NCBI GenBank assembly: GCA_028287185.1
Contig: JAQBQD010000015.1
Coordinates: 1-34,157, forward strand
Direction of reading: 5' to 3'
DNA length: 34,157 nucleotides
DNA from: Gemmatimonadota bacterium
Lineage (GTDB): Bacteria; Gemmatimonadota; Gemmatimonadetes; Longimicrobiales; Longimicrobiaceae
Shown here: piece by piece, positions 1 to 7,912 of the stretch
How positions within the stretch are numbered: position 1 is the stretch's first letter
How the letters are laid out: every line of letters begins with the position of its first letter
The notes under the pieces: model-generated
The model's database searches: none
The model's input: only the letters and a program-made list of their open reading frames with translations
Told to the model about the DNA's origin: nothing
Translations under genes and position numbers: made by a program

Positions 1-2
1 CG

Positions 3-263
3 CGCTGGCTGCCCGCCCGGCCGGAGGACTGGCGCGCGTGGAGCTGGGGCCGCTCGCGGGCGCTGCACGCCGTGGCCGCCCACCGCGCGCAGCTGTTCGC
101 CGCCTGCCCGGACGCGGGCGTGCACCCCGCCCGGGATGCGAAGCGGAAAGCGGTGGAGAAGCTGGACGACGCAGCCTCCCAGGCGGCCGGCCCACGCGGT
201 CCAGCACGGATGGCTTCGCTGCCGGCGGGGGGATCGCACCCATCGCCCGGGTCCCGCTCGTGA
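3..263 (+). CDS. C-terminal end of an unidentified protein (5' cut by window edge)
   Basis: An open frame enters from the left edge and stops at the TGA at 261-263. Of the three forward frames it looks most protein-like at its start, with a Trp/Arg-rich stretch (RWLPARPEDWRAWSWGR) followed by a helical-looking segment ending near KAVEKLDDAA; the last 30 residues are low-complexity. The stop overlaps the GTG of the next gene as GTGA, an arrangement used repeatedly in this window, which supports the frame. I do not recognise the family and only 86 codons are visible. It could be a chance frame. Confidence 0.4.
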   Translation, partial: RWLPARPEDWRAWSWGRSRALHAVAAHRAQLFAACPDAGVHPARDAKRKAVEKLDDAASQAAGPRGPARMASLPAGGSHPSPGSRS

Positions 264-1036
264 CGCCGCCGCCCGGGCCGCGTTTCCGGCGGGCCGGGGG
301 CGAGGGACGGCTCGGCCGCTTCTGGCGCCGGCAGTTCGACTCCAGCCCGACGGGGTGGCAGACGGCGTTCGACGCCGCGTTCGGGATCGTGCTCCCGCTG
401 GCGTGCCTGGCGCTCGATCCCGCCGTCTTCGTCACCCACGAAGGCCAGCCCGGGATGATGGGCTACCTGCGTCCGTTCGCGTACACCATGATCGCGCTGC
501 AGACTGCGGCGCTGGCCGCGCGGATGCCGCGGCGGCCGGGTTCCAGCGCGCTCGACGGGTTCCTGCTGGCCGGTGCCCTGTTCGCCGGGCTGCTCGGGAT
601 CGTCCTGGCGCCGCTCTGCACCATCGGCATCCTGGCCGGCGAGGGCATCTGCGCGCTCGGCTTTACCCCGCTTGGGACGGCGTTCGTCTTCGCCCGGGCC
701 GCAGTGCGCGCTCGTCGTGCGGCCGGGCGGGAACGGCCCGCCGGCTCGCGGACGAGGATGGTGGCCGGCCTCCTGCTGGGGCTCGGCATCCCCCTCGCGG
801 CGCAGGTCGGCATCGACCGGACGATGGACGCCTCGGTCCGCACGATCCCCTCGGCGGACGCGGCCGCCGCGGCAAGCGCGGTGCGGCGCGTGGCGGTCCT
901 GCGGCGGATCACGGACGACTCGCCGCTCATCCTGGCGTGGCGGGCCGAGCACGACGTGACGCGGCGGGCGGCGTACGCGCGTGCGTTCCGCCAGCTCGCC
1001 GGCCATCCCATCGAAGACTCCGTGGTGGCGGATTGA
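260..1036 (+). CDS. Hypothetical multi-pass membrane protein
   Basis: 258 aa starting at GTG 260. An in-frame ATG at 38 exists, but the residues it adds are Arg/Gly/Pro-rich and belong to the reading shadow of the preceding gene, so I prefer 260, which forms a GTGA overlap with the upstream stop. The protein has a short basic N-terminus, then about four hydrophobic stretches (approximately residues 40-55, 75-95, 105-140 and 165-180) and a soluble, Ala/Arg-rich C-terminal tail with several charged residues. It is probably an inner-membrane protein. I recognise no catalytic motif and no family. About 230 bases separate it from the next gene, which has its own promoter. Confidence 0.6.
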   Translation: MTPPPGPRFRRAGGEGRLGRFWRRQFDSSPTGWQTAFDAAFGIVLPLACLALDPAVFVTHEGQPGMMGYLRPFAYTMIALQTAALAARMPRRPGSSALDGFLLAGALFAGLLGIVLAPLCTIGILAGEGICALGFTPLGTAFVFARAAVRARRAAGRERPAGSRTRMVAGLLLGLGIPLAAQVGIDRTMDASVRTIPSADAAAAASAVRRVAVLRRITDDSPLILAWRAEHDVTRRAAYARAFRQLAGHPIEDSVVAD

Positions 1037-1230
1037 CGAAGGATTCCGGTACGGCCCCGGTCCGGAGACGCGGGTCGCGGACAAGCCGGTGCGGACGGCA
1101 CCCGGTGTCGAAGCGACGGTATCGACACGGAGCATTCAGGAACTTTCGCTCGGACGAGGACGGCGCCCGGCCCGGTGCCGGATCGCGTGACCCCGGGCCG
1201 GCCTTCGCGCCCTCATACGGCCTGGCGCGG

Positions 1231-1259
1231 TTGACGCTGCCCCCCGCGGGGGATACACT
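1231..1259 (+). promoter_or_regulatory. Sigma-70 type promoter of the HD-domain gene, near-leaderless
   Basis: TTGACG at 1231-1236, a 17-base spacer, and TACACT at 1254-1259. Only 10 bases separate the -10 box from the ATG at 1270 and there is no Shine-Dalgarno sequence in them, so the transcript should start a few bases before the start codon at most. Confidence 0.7.
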
Positions 1260-1269
1260 CCCCCGCCTC

Positions 1270-2616
1270 ATGCCGAACGATCCCCTCCCGCCGCGCGAGT
1301 TCGAGGTCGTCCGTGATCCCCTGTGGAGCACGGTCCGCCTGGACCCGCTGGCGCTGCGCGTCATCGACACGCCCCAGTTCCAGCGGCTGCGCCACATCCG
1401 TCAGCTCGGGCTGGCCTACCTGGTGTATCCCGGCGCCACGCACACCCGCTTCGACCACGCGTTGGGGGTGTACCACCTGGCGCGCTGGGCGCTGGGGCTG
1501 CTGGGCGAGCGCGGCGAGCTGGACGGCGTGGACCCCGCGGACTGCCGCCTGGTGCCCTACGCCGCGCTGCTGCACGACGTGGGGCACTACCCCTTCTCGC
1601 ACGCGCTGGAGGAGCTGGACTCCGACCGCGTCCCGGGGCACCACGAGGAGCTGACGGCCGGCTTCCTGGCCGCGCCCGCGCTTGCGGAGGCGTTGCGCGA
1701 GGTGGCGCCCGACGCACCCGCGCGCATCGAGGCGCTGATCCGCGCGCGGTCGGGATCGCCACTGCAGGGTCTGGTCTCGGGAAGCCTGGACCTGGACAAG
1801 ATCGAGTACCTGCGCCGCGACGCCCTGTTCTGTGGGGTGCCGTACGGCCAGGTGGACGTGGATCGGCTACTGCACGCCTTCACCCTGCTGGCCGACCCCG
1901 AGACGGGGCGCGTCGAGGTCGGGATCCACGAGAAGGGGCTGTCCGCGCTGGAGTCGCTGCTCTTCTCCAAGTACCAGATGTTCCGGAACGTGTACTGGCA
2001 CCACGCGGTACGCGCGGCCACGGCGCTGTACAAGCGGCTGGTGCAGGAGGCTGTGGACGCGGAGGTGATCCGTCCCGACGAGCTGGTGGGGCTGACGGAC
2101 GAACGGCTGCTGGTGCTGCTGGAGATGCGCGCCGAGGCGCGGAGGGACGAGCCCGGCGCGCGGCGCGTGGCCGAGCGCTGGCTGCCCGCCGTGCGCGACC
2201 GGCGGCTGCCCAAGCGGGCGCTGGAGCTGCCGGGCGAGGCGCTGCGGGGGCTGGCGGCCGAGGAATGGCTGCCCGGCGGCGGCGACCTGGTGCGCCGGCT
2301 GGAGGAGCGGCTCGCGGCGGAGCTGGAGCTGGAGCCCGGGGGCCTCTTCCTGGACTATCCCGAGAAGCCGCAGATGATGGGGCTGCACATGCTGATGCTG
2401 CGCCGCGACGGCGCCGTGCAGCGGCTCACCGGCACCGGCAGCTCGGGACTGATCGACCTGCCCCGCGTGGCGGACGAGCTGTACTACACGGCGCGCGTCT
2501 TCCGCGTGTTCACCGAGTCCCGCCGAGCGGTGGACGCAGGACGCATGGTGGACGTGCTGCGCCTTTCCGCGGACGGGCTCGCCGCGCGCCTCGCCGACCC
2601 CGCGCCGCTGCTGTGA
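1270..2616 (+). CDS. HD-superfamily phosphohydrolase (SAMHD1/YwfO-like, COG1078)
   Basis: 448 aa, the usual length for COG1078 proteins such as YwfO. The metal site is visible: H63 in the RFDHALG motif, H102-D103 in LLHDVGHYPFSH, and D174 in SGSLDLDKIEYL. The N-terminal segment D-P-L-W-x-T-V and the F-Q-R-L-R-H-I-R-Q-L-G-L motif (residues 37-48) are also typical. Characterised relatives cleave triphosphate from dNTPs; whether this one prefers dNTPs or another nucleotide cannot be read here. The start at 1270 is chosen because the promoter at 1231-1259 sits directly in front of it and family similarity begins at once. The stop overlaps the GTG of the downstream kinase by 4 bases (GTGA), implying translational coupling. 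Confidence 0.9.
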   Translation: MPNDPLPPREFEVVRDPLWSTVRLDPLALRVIDTPQFQRLRHIRQLGLAYLVYPGATHTRFDHALGVYHLARWALGLLGERGELDGVDPADCRLVPYAALLHDVGHYPFSHALEELDSDRVPGHHEELTAGFLAAPALAEALREVAPDAPARIEALIRARSGSPLQGLVSGSLDLDKIEYLRRDALFCGVPYGQVDVDRLLHAFTLLADPETGRVEVGIHEKGLSALESLLFSKYQMFRNVYWHHAVRAATALYKRLVQEAVDAEVIRPDELVGLTDERLLVLLEMRAEARRDEPGARRVAERWLPAVRDRRLPKRALELPGEALRGLAAEEWLPGGGDLVRRLEERLAAELELEPGGLFLDYPEKPQMMGLHMLMLRRDGAVQRLTGTGSSGLIDLPRVADELYYTARVFRVFTESRRAVDAGRMVDVLRLSADGLAARLADPAPLL

Positions 2617-3749
2617 TCCCGCTCCTGCCCCCCGGGCCGCCGGACGAGCACGTGCTGGTCGTGGAGGACGACCCCGCCTCGGCGCGGGTGCTGCGCTCCA
2701 TCCTGGAGCAGGCGGGCTACCGCGTGTCGCTGGCGCACGACGGCCCCGAGGCGCTGGCCGAGCTGGACCGCGAGCTTCCCGACCTGCTGCTGCTGGACTG
2801 GATGCTGCCCGGCATCTCGGGCCTGGAGGTGTGCCACCGGGCGCGGCAGCGCTGGAACGCCCTGGCGCTGCCCATCCTGATCGTCACCGCCAAGAACGAC
2901 CCGGAGAGCGTCTACGCCGCCTTCGACGCGGGGGCCAGCGACCACATCGCCAAGCCCTTCCGCGGCGCCGAGATCCGCGCGCGCATCGCGGCACACCTGC
3001 GCACCAAGGCGCTGGTGGAGGAGCGCGGGCGCATGGAGGAGCACCTGCGCGAGCGCGAGAAGCTCTCCTCGCTGGGCCTGCTGGCCAGCGGCGTGGCGCA
3101 CGACCTCAACAACCCCCTGGCCGTCATCTACGGGCACGCCCAGCTCATCCTGCGCCGCGACCCCGACCCGGCCGCGGAGGACCACGTGCGCGCCATCATG
3201 AGCGGCGTGGAGCGCTGCCGCCGCATCGTGGGCGACCTGCTGGACTTTGCCCGCGGCCGCCCCGGCACGCACGAGCCCGTGGACGTGCCGGCCCTGGTGC
3301 GCTCCACGCTCGCCATGCGTGAGGGCGACCTGCGCGACGCCGGCATCGCCGCCGTGCTGGAGCTTCCGCCGGAGCTGCCCGGGGTCACGGGGGACGCGCA
3401 CCAGCTCCAGCAGGTGTTCCTCAACGTGATCCTGAACGCCGAGCAGGCCATGCGCGACGCCGGCCGCACCCTGCGCATCAGCGCCTCGGCGGATGCCGCC
3501 GCGGGTGCGGACGACGGCGGCGCGGGATGGGTGTCGGTGGACTTCTTCAACGACGGCCCCAGCATCCCCCCGGAAGTCCTGCCGCGCATCTTCGAGCCTT
3601 TCTTCACCACCAAGCCCAAGGACGAGGGCACCGGCCTGGGCCTCGCCATCTCACGCCGCATCGTCCGCGAGCACGGCGGCGAGATCCTGGCCGAGAGCCG
3701 GCAGGGCGGCACCGTGTTCCGGGTGCGGCTGCCGGCGCGAGTCGGATAG
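2613..3749 (+). CDS. Hybrid receiver-histidine kinase, soluble
   Basis: 378 aa from the GTG that overlaps the previous stop. Domain order is receiver then kinase. The receiver (about residues 12-130) has the acidic pair D19/D20, phosphoacceptor D62 (LLLLDWMLPG), T92 and K114. A short coiled linker (about 132-152) leads to the HisKA dimerisation helix with H163 (GVAHDLNNPLA). The HATPase domain shows N-box N271/N275, the NDGPSIP G1 box (about 313-319), an F-box (EPFFTTK, about 328-334) and the GTGLGLA G2 box at 339-345. There is no membrane segment, so input must arrive through the receiver, i.e. phosphotransfer from another kinase, or from a partner. The 4-base overlap with the HD hydrolase gene suggests a shared pathway. 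A catalytic-looking protein in every motif examined. Confidence 0.92.
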   Translation: MIPLLPPGPPDEHVLVVEDDPASARVLRSILEQAGYRVSLAHDGPEALAELDRELPDLLLLDWMLPGISGLEVCHRARQRWNALALPILIVTAKNDPESVYAAFDAGASDHIAKPFRGAEIRARIAAHLRTKALVEERGRMEEHLREREKLSSLGLLASGVAHDLNNPLAVIYGHAQLILRRDPDPAAEDHVRAIMSGVERCRRIVGDLLDFARGRPGTHEPVDVPALVRSTLAMREGDLRDAGIAAVLELPPELPGVTGDAHQLQQVFLNVILNAEQAMRDAGRTLRISASADAAAGADDGGAGWVSVDFFNDGPSIPPEVLPRIFEPFFTTKPKDEGTGLGLAISRRIVREHGGEILAESRQGGTVFRVRLPARVG

Positions 3750-3880
3750 CCTTCCTGTAGGCGGCGGCCGCCGGGGTGTTGACGTCACGGCGACTGAACG
3801 CCACGTCCGCCGCAACGTCGGTCTGTAGTTCCGGACCTCCCGCGATTATTTGTGACCGTCGCCACTACCGACACACACGC

Positions 3881-3918
3881 AAGGAGGGCCGCCCCGGTTT
3901 CCCGGGGCGGCCCTCCTT
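3881..3918. terminator. Bidirectional terminator hairpin
   Basis: A perfect 17-bp stem (3881-3897 with 3902-3918) around a TTTC loop lies between the convergent kinase and csp1 genes. There is no U-tract on either strand. It is placed to end both transcripts. Confidence 0.75.
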
Positions 3919-3950
3919 GCCAGCTTACGAATCCGTGAGGACCCGGAAGC

Positions 3951-4160
3951 TTAGCCGACGCGGCTCACGTTCTCGGCGGCCGGGCCCTTCTGGCCCTGCA
4001 CCACGTCGAACTCGACCTGCTCGCCCTCGGCCAGCGACTTGAAGCCGCTGCCCTGGATGGCCGAGTGGTGGACGAAGCAATCCTTGCTGCCGTCCGCCGG
4101 GGTGATGAAGCCGAAGCCCTTGGCGTCGTTGAACCACTTGACGGTTCCGGTAGTACGCAT
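3951..4160 (-). CDS. csp: Cold-shock protein (CspA family), copy 1
   Basis: 69 aa, the standard CspA length. The RNA-binding motifs are present: RNP1 K14-G-F-G-F-I19 and RNP2 in F29-V-H-H32. It binds single-stranded RNA/DNA and melts secondary structure, in the cytoplasm. Start ATG at 4160 follows a Shine-Dalgarno GGGAG (4168-4172) at 7 bases. Copy 2 at 12618 differs at only 8 of 69 positions (for example A22, D23, S25, H32 and Q36 here become E, N, A, Y and G). Residue 28 is Cys instead of the usual Val/Leu. It is monocistronic, with its own promoter and a roughly 170-base leader that contains an intrinsic terminator, which implies control by attenuation or cold-induced refolding. Confidence 0.97.
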   Translation of the reverse strand: MRTTGTVKWFNDAKGFGFITPADGSKDCFVHHSAIQGSGFKSLAEGEQVEFDVVQGQKGPAAENVSRVG

Positions 4161-4240
4161 GATACCGCTCCCTTGTTCTTTTTACTGACTGCCGAGGGTC
4201 CGGTATCTCCGTCCCAACCGACCGCCTGTAGTCCGCGGGC

Positions 4241-4264
4241 AAAAAGCGCCCCCGCGATGGGCGC
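4241..4264 (-). terminator. Intrinsic terminator inside the csp1 5' leader (attenuator candidate)
   Basis: On the minus strand GCGCCC (4264-4259) pairs with GGGCGC (4251-4246) around a 7-base loop and is followed at once by TTTTT (4245-4241). It lies downstream of the putative promoter (4337-4365) and 81 bases before the csp1 ATG, so it would end the transcript before the gene unless overcome. No other gene lies between it and the promoter. Confidence 0.6.
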
Positions 4265-4280
4265 GGCGAGAAACGAAGAA

Positions 4281-4309
4281 CGGACCGGGACAGTGTGCGT
4301 CCAGGTCCG
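4281..4309 (-). promoter_or_regulatory. Leader hairpin upstream of the csp1 attenuator
   Basis: CGGACC pairs with GGTCCG and, inside one mismatch, GGAC pairs with GTCC around a 7-base loop (10 bp in all). It precedes the leader terminator by 17 bases. It may be a pause site or part of a temperature-responsive fold; no function is shown. Confidence 0.5.
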
Positions 4310-4336
4310 TAACATCCGCTGGTCTCGCCGGACATC

Positions 4337-4365
4337 AAGCTAACGACCCACCCCCGTTCGCGCAA
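4337..4365 (-). promoter_or_regulatory. Putative csp1 promoter
   Basis: On the minus strand TTGCGC (4365-4360), a 17-base spacer, and TAGCTT (4342-4337). The start would be near 4330, giving a leader of about 170 bases, the long 5' UTR typical of cspA genes. Confidence 0.5.
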
Positions 4366-4384
4366 CCCCCTTGCACCAAAGCGG

Positions 4385-4417
4385 CGGCCCGTCCGGCGAT
4401 CTTCACCGGGCGGGCCG
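4385..4417 (-). terminator. Terminator of the ECF sigma gene
   Basis: A 12-bp stem with one G-U pair (4385-4396 with 4406-4417) and a 9-base loop lies about 37 bases past the sigma gene stop. Only a short T-rich stretch follows on the minus strand. Confidence 0.6.
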
Positions 4418-4453
4418 TACGTTTTCCGCCGTTCAATCCCCCTGCGACAGCGC

Positions 4454-5146
4454 TCAGACGGGCACCGGAAGCAGGAGACGGAACGAGTTGCGGGCGCGGT
4501 TGAGGCGGCTCTTGACCGTGCCCACGGGGATGCCGATCTCCTCGGCGATCTCCTCGTAGGTCCGGTCCTCCACCTCGCGCATCACGAACGGGATGCGGTG
4601 GTGCTCGTCCATGCGCCCGATGGCCTCGTCGATGGCCTTCCGCAGCTCGCTGCGGTACGCTTCACGCTCGGGGTCGGCGCCGCCCGTGGCGAACTCCACC
4701 GGCCGCGCCGCCGCGCCCGACGAGTTGGTCTCGGGGCGCAGCTCCGAGAAGGCGGTCTCGCGCCGGCGCGAGCGGTTGCGGAACTCGTTCTTCAGCAGGT
4801 TGTTCGCGATCGTGTGGATCCACGTCGAGAATTTGCGGCTGGGATCGTAGCTGCCGCGCGCGCGGTGGATGCGCAGGAAGGTGTCCTGCGTGAGGTCCTC
4901 CACCCGCTCCTCGTCGTTCAGCCGCTTGCGCAGGAAGCCCTGGATGCGGGGCTGGTAGCGCTCCATGAGCACGCGGAAGCCCTCGGAGTCGCCCGTCGTG
5001 TATCGCTGAAAGAGCTGTTCGTCCGACAGGTCGCCCAGCGCCTCGCGCATGCGGGGCGCCTCGTCGGAAGACCGCGTCCGGAGGTCCGGACGCTGCGGGG
5101 CGTTGATGAGCGCCGCCGCCGTGCTCAGATCGATGGCCGTTTTCAT
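4454..5146 (-). CDS. ECF-type RNA polymerase sigma factor (RpoE-like)
   Basis: 230 aa. Region 2 runs from about residue 55 to 115 with the core-binding DLTQDTFLRIHRA motif and the -10 recognition helix FSTWIHTIANNLLKNEFRNRSRR. Region 4 occupies the C-terminus with the helix-turn-helix TYEEIAEEIGIPVGTVKSRLNRAR. The linker between them (about 120-155) is long and contains an Asn-Ser-Ser-Gly-Ala stretch. No anti-sigma gene with a zinc-finger or membrane segment is adjacent on either side, unusual for RpoE-like sigmas, so its activity may be set at transcription. The start ATG at 5146 is preferred over the longer frame from 5230 because a good promoter ends 7 bases before it and no Shine-Dalgarno is present. 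Confidence 0.93.
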   Translation of the reverse strand: MKTAIDLSTAAALINAPQRPDLRTRSSDEAPRMREALGDLSDEQLFQRYTTGDSEGFRVLMERYQPRIQGFLRKRLNDEERVEDLTQDTFLRIHRARGSYDPSRKFSTWIHTIANNLLKNEFRNRSRRRETAFSELRPETNSSGAAARPVEFATGGADPEREAYRSELRKAIDEAIGRMDEHHRIPFVMREVEDRTYEEIAEEIGIPVGTVKSRLNRARNSFRLLLPVPV

Positions 5147-5153
5147 AGTGATG

Positions 5154-5182
5154 AATATAACGAACTTCGCCCGTCCTGTCGA
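5154..5182 (-). promoter_or_regulatory. Promoter of the ECF sigma gene, apparently leaderless
   Basis: On the minus strand TCGACA (5182-5177), a 17-base spacer and TATATT (5159-5154). Seven bases later is the ATG. Transcription would begin at or next to the start codon. Confidence 0.75.
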
Positions 5183-5263
5183 GGCTTTCGAACGCGAATT
5201 CGAAACCCGCAAGTGTTTGTGAGAAGGCAAGTTAACAAATCATCCCGAGAAACGGAAGCCGGG

Positions 5264-6343
5264 CTACCCCGTTGCGGGGCCCGTGTGCCCGCTCCGGCGG
5301 CGGCTGCGCGCGGCGGCCACGTTCATGGCCGCGAACGCCAGCGCCCCCAGCCCCAGCGGCAGGTAGAAGGTGAGGAAGCGCCACCCGGCGGTGACCAGCC
5401 CGATCACGCGCGCCGGGAGCAGCGCCGAGTACACCAGCAGGAACGCCGCCTCGGCGCCGCCGGAGGCGCCGGGGGTGGGCACGAAGAGCATGACGGTGAA
5501 GATCACCCACTGCAGCAGGAAGAAGAGCAGCGGGTCCACCCGGTATCCCAGGAAGTACACGAACGCCGTCGCCACCGAGTAGCGGCAGGCCCACTGCACC
5601 GCCGTCACCGACAGCGACAGAGCGAAGCGCAGCTTGCCGTGCCGGATCACCCGCCGGTACACCCCGGCAAAGTCGCGCCACGTGTGCCGCAGGCGCCCCC
5701 GCGGGCGCGCCGCCCACCGCCGCGCCCGTCTCCGCGCTCCCCGCCCCAGCCTTCCCGCGACGAGCAGCCGCCAGGCGCCCCAGAGCGCCAGCAGCACGCC
5801 GGCGACGATCGTGGCCGCCACGGGCGCGTCGAAGTGCGCGCGGCCCGCCAGCGCGCGCACGGCGGGCAGCTTCCACGCGGACGACAGGGCGATGCTCACC
5901 GGCAGCGCCACCACGAAGAAGAGCAGGTCCTCCAGATAGCCCAGCGTGACGATGGAGGCGGCCTGGCCGGCGCTCAGGCCGCACTGCATCAGCATCCCCA
6001 GCCGTACCACCTCGCTTCCGGTGCTGGTGGGGATGACGGACGCCGAGAGCTCGGCCCCGATGATGATCCGGAAGGCGTCGCCCCAGCCCAGCGGGTGCTT
6101 GAGGAAGCGCGCCCAGATGAGGATGCGGACCGCGTTGGTGATCCACGGCACGAGCGCGATGAGCACCGCCACGTACAGCCACCCCCGCGGCCGCGCCCCG
6201 ATGCCCGCCCACTCGCCGCGGTCCGTGCCGAACCACGACAGCGCGAGGTTCCCCGCCACGCCGAAGGGCACCAGCAGCAGCGAGGTGCGGAACAGCTTCT
6301 CCAGCCCCGTCCGCGGCCGGCCGCGTCGCTCCGGCGTGGTCAT
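5264..6343 (-). CDS. UPF0104 / LPG-synthase-type integral membrane protein
   Basis: 359 aa, highly hydrophobic with about eight membrane segments. It matches the AglD/MprF-N-terminal-like family (COG0392) in layout: WITNAVRILIWARFL near the first helices, the loop with ASVIPTSTGSEVVRLGML, and the C-terminal FVPTPGASGGAEAAFLL motif, which is the family signature. Members are flippase- or synthase-like proteins of glycolipid and aminoacyl-lipid pathways; the exact substrate cannot be read. Its ATG overlaps the stop of the upstream glycosyltransferase as ATGA, so the two are co-translated and probably act on the same lipid. The C-terminus is a short basic cytoplasmic tail. Confidence 0.85.
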   Translation of the reverse strand: MTTPERRGRPRTGLEKLFRTSLLLVPFGVAGNLALSWFGTDRGEWAGIGARPRGWLYVAVLIALVPWITNAVRILIWARFLKHPLGWGDAFRIIIGAELSASVIPTSTGSEVVRLGMLMQCGLSAGQAASIVTLGYLEDLLFFVVALPVSIALSSAWKLPAVRALAGRAHFDAPVAATIVAGVLLALWGAWRLLVAGRLGRGARRRARRWAARPRGRLRHTWRDFAGVYRRVIRHGKLRFALSLSVTAVQWACRYSVATAFVYFLGYRVDPLLFFLLQWVIFTVMLFVPTPGASGGAEAAFLLVYSALLPARVIGLVTAGWRFLTFYLPLGLGALAFAAMNVAAARSRRRSGHTGPATG

Positions 6344-7524
6344 CCGCCTCCCGCCGACGGGCCGCGGGCGATCACCCGGGCGTAGCTGTCCAGCAGGCGC
6401 CCGTTGATGGCCTGCCAGTCGCGGTCGCGGGCGGACCGAAGCGCCTCGGCCCCCATCCGCGCGCGGAGTCCCGCGTCCCTCAGCAGGGGCTCCACGCGGT
6501 CCGCCAGGTCCGCGGGGTCGTTGGCGCGGGCGACGGAGCCCGTACGGCCGCCGTCCACCAGGTCGGGCGGGCCGCCGCGGTCCACCACCACGGCGGGCAG
6601 GCCCGACGCCATCGCCTCCAGCACCACGTTGCCGAACGTCTCGGTGGTGGACGGGAAGACGAACACGTCGCCCGAGGCGTACCAGCGCCCCAGCGCGTCG
6701 CCGCTCTGGTAGCCGGCGAAGTGCGCGTCCGGCAGCGCCGCCTCCAGCTCCGCCCGCATGGGCCCGTCGCCGACGAGCACGAGGCGGTGCGCCACGCCGC
6801 GCGCGGCGAGGATGCGCTCCATCCGCACCAGGTCCGCCAGGTCCTTCTCCTTCACCAGCCGGCTCACCATGAGCAGGACGGGCGTTGCCTCGTCCGCCCC
6901 CGCCTGCGCGCGGAGGGCGGGGTCGCGCAGCGCGGGCGAGAAGCGGGCGAGGTCGATGCCGCGGGACCAGAGCTCCAGCCTCTGCATCCCGTGGTCGCGC
7001 AGCTCGCGGATCATGCTCTGCGACGGGGCGTAGACGGCGTCGCAGCGGTCGTAGAAGCGGCGCAGCATCCGCCATCCGGCGCCCTCCAGCCACGGGACGC
7101 CGTAGTAGGCGAAGTACGAGACGAAGTGCGTGTGGAACGAGGAGACCACGGGCACGCCGCTCCCGCGCGCCCAGCGCTGCGCCCAGGCGGCCATGGGCGT
7201 GGGGCTCACCACGTGCACCAGGTCCGGCTTCCAGGCGTCCAGCTCGCGCGCGGCGCCGTGGCCCACGGGCAGGCTTACGCGATAGTCCTTGTAGAGCGGA
7301 AAGCGGACGTACGGCACCCGGCGCACGCGGCCGCTCCACGGCACCTCCGGCCCCGGCACGAACGGCGACCAGACGCGGAAGTCCACGCCGCGCAGCTCCA
7401 GCGTGGCGAAGAGCTGCGCCAGCGTGCGCGACACCCCGTCCACCAGCGGGAACAGGCTTTCGGTGAAGAACGCCACCTTCATCCCCCGCGGGTCCCGCTC
7501 GCCCTGCGCCGCCGCTTCCTCCAC
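6340..7524 (-). CDS. Glycosyltransferase family 4 (GDP-mannose/UDP-sugar type)
   Basis: 394 aa with the two-Rossmann GT-B fold. The N-terminal domain has FFTESLFPLVDGVSRTL and the HTHFVSYF region; the C-terminal domain has VLLMVSRLVKEKDL, LVLVGDGPMRAEL and the nucleotide-sugar loop PSTTETFGNVVLEAMASGLPAVV with the E-x7-E pattern. The sequence resembles alpha-mannosyltransferases of the PimB/MgtA group that transfer a sugar to a lipid or polyprenyl acceptor at the inner leaflet. Two starts are possible: GTG 7524, with a strong GGAGGAG four bases upstream, or ATG 7482, where family similarity begins. The stop overlaps the start of the UPF0104 gene by 4 bases. Confidence 0.88.
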   Translation of the reverse strand: MEEAAAQGERDPRGMKVAFFTESLFPLVDGVSRTLAQLFATLELRGVDFRVWSPFVPGPEVPWSGRVRRVPYVRFPLYKDYRVSLPVGHGAARELDAWKPDLVHVVSPTPMAAWAQRWARGSGVPVVSSFHTHFVSYFAYYGVPWLEGAGWRMLRRFYDRCDAVYAPSQSMIRELRDHGMQRLELWSRGIDLARFSPALRDPALRAQAGADEATPVLLMVSRLVKEKDLADLVRMERILAARGVAHRLVLVGDGPMRAELEAALPDAHFAGYQSGDALGRWYASGDVFVFPSTTETFGNVVLEAMASGLPAVVVDRGGPPDLVDGGRTGSVARANDPADLADRVEPLLRDAGLRARMGAEALRSARDRDWQAINGRLLDSYARVIARGPSAGGG

Positions 7525-7912
7525 GCGCCTCCTCCACTCCGCCAGGGTGCCGTCGATGGACGCGGAAACTTAAAGGTGGCACTCGCCGGGTGACAGGGAG
7601 CGTACGTCGGACGGGCGGCGGGTCGACGGATCGAGTCGATCGCCTTTCCGCGGCCGATGCCGGGACCGCCATCCATCCCGGGACCTCGCCGCCGTTTTCG
7701 AGGGCGTGCCGACCGTCGTCGATCGAGCGAATGCGCTGCCTTGCCGGTGGGCGCACGGGGCATCGGACGTTCGTCGCCGGAACGGTGCGACGGTGGGAAC
7801 TGGCACGACGTGGGGCGGCGGCAGTACGTTTGCGCCGCTTGCGCTGTATCTCTGGTGCAGATTTCCGGCGCAGATGCCTATCCCCCCATCCCATCCACAC
7901 CCAGGTCCCGCA
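7525..7912. other. Divergent intergenic region, no gene seen
   Basis: 388 bases between the divergently transcribed GT4 and CopD-like genes. No convincing coding frame, tRNA or terminator. It holds two CGATCG hexamers in A/T-richer sequence. Promoters for both sides must be here or within the ends, but no close match to a -35/-10 pair could be fixed. Confidence 0.6.

Noticed and set aside
38..259. Longer start (ATG 38) for the first membrane protein
   Set aside because: The added residues are Arg/Gly/Pro-rich with no family character, and the GTG at 260 forms the GTGA overlap seen elsewhere.
3965..4315. ORF starting in the csp1 leader (MLRTWTHTVPVR...)
   Set aside because: It runs through the terminator and into csp1 out of frame, has no ribosome site and no amino-acid bias to suggest a leader peptide.
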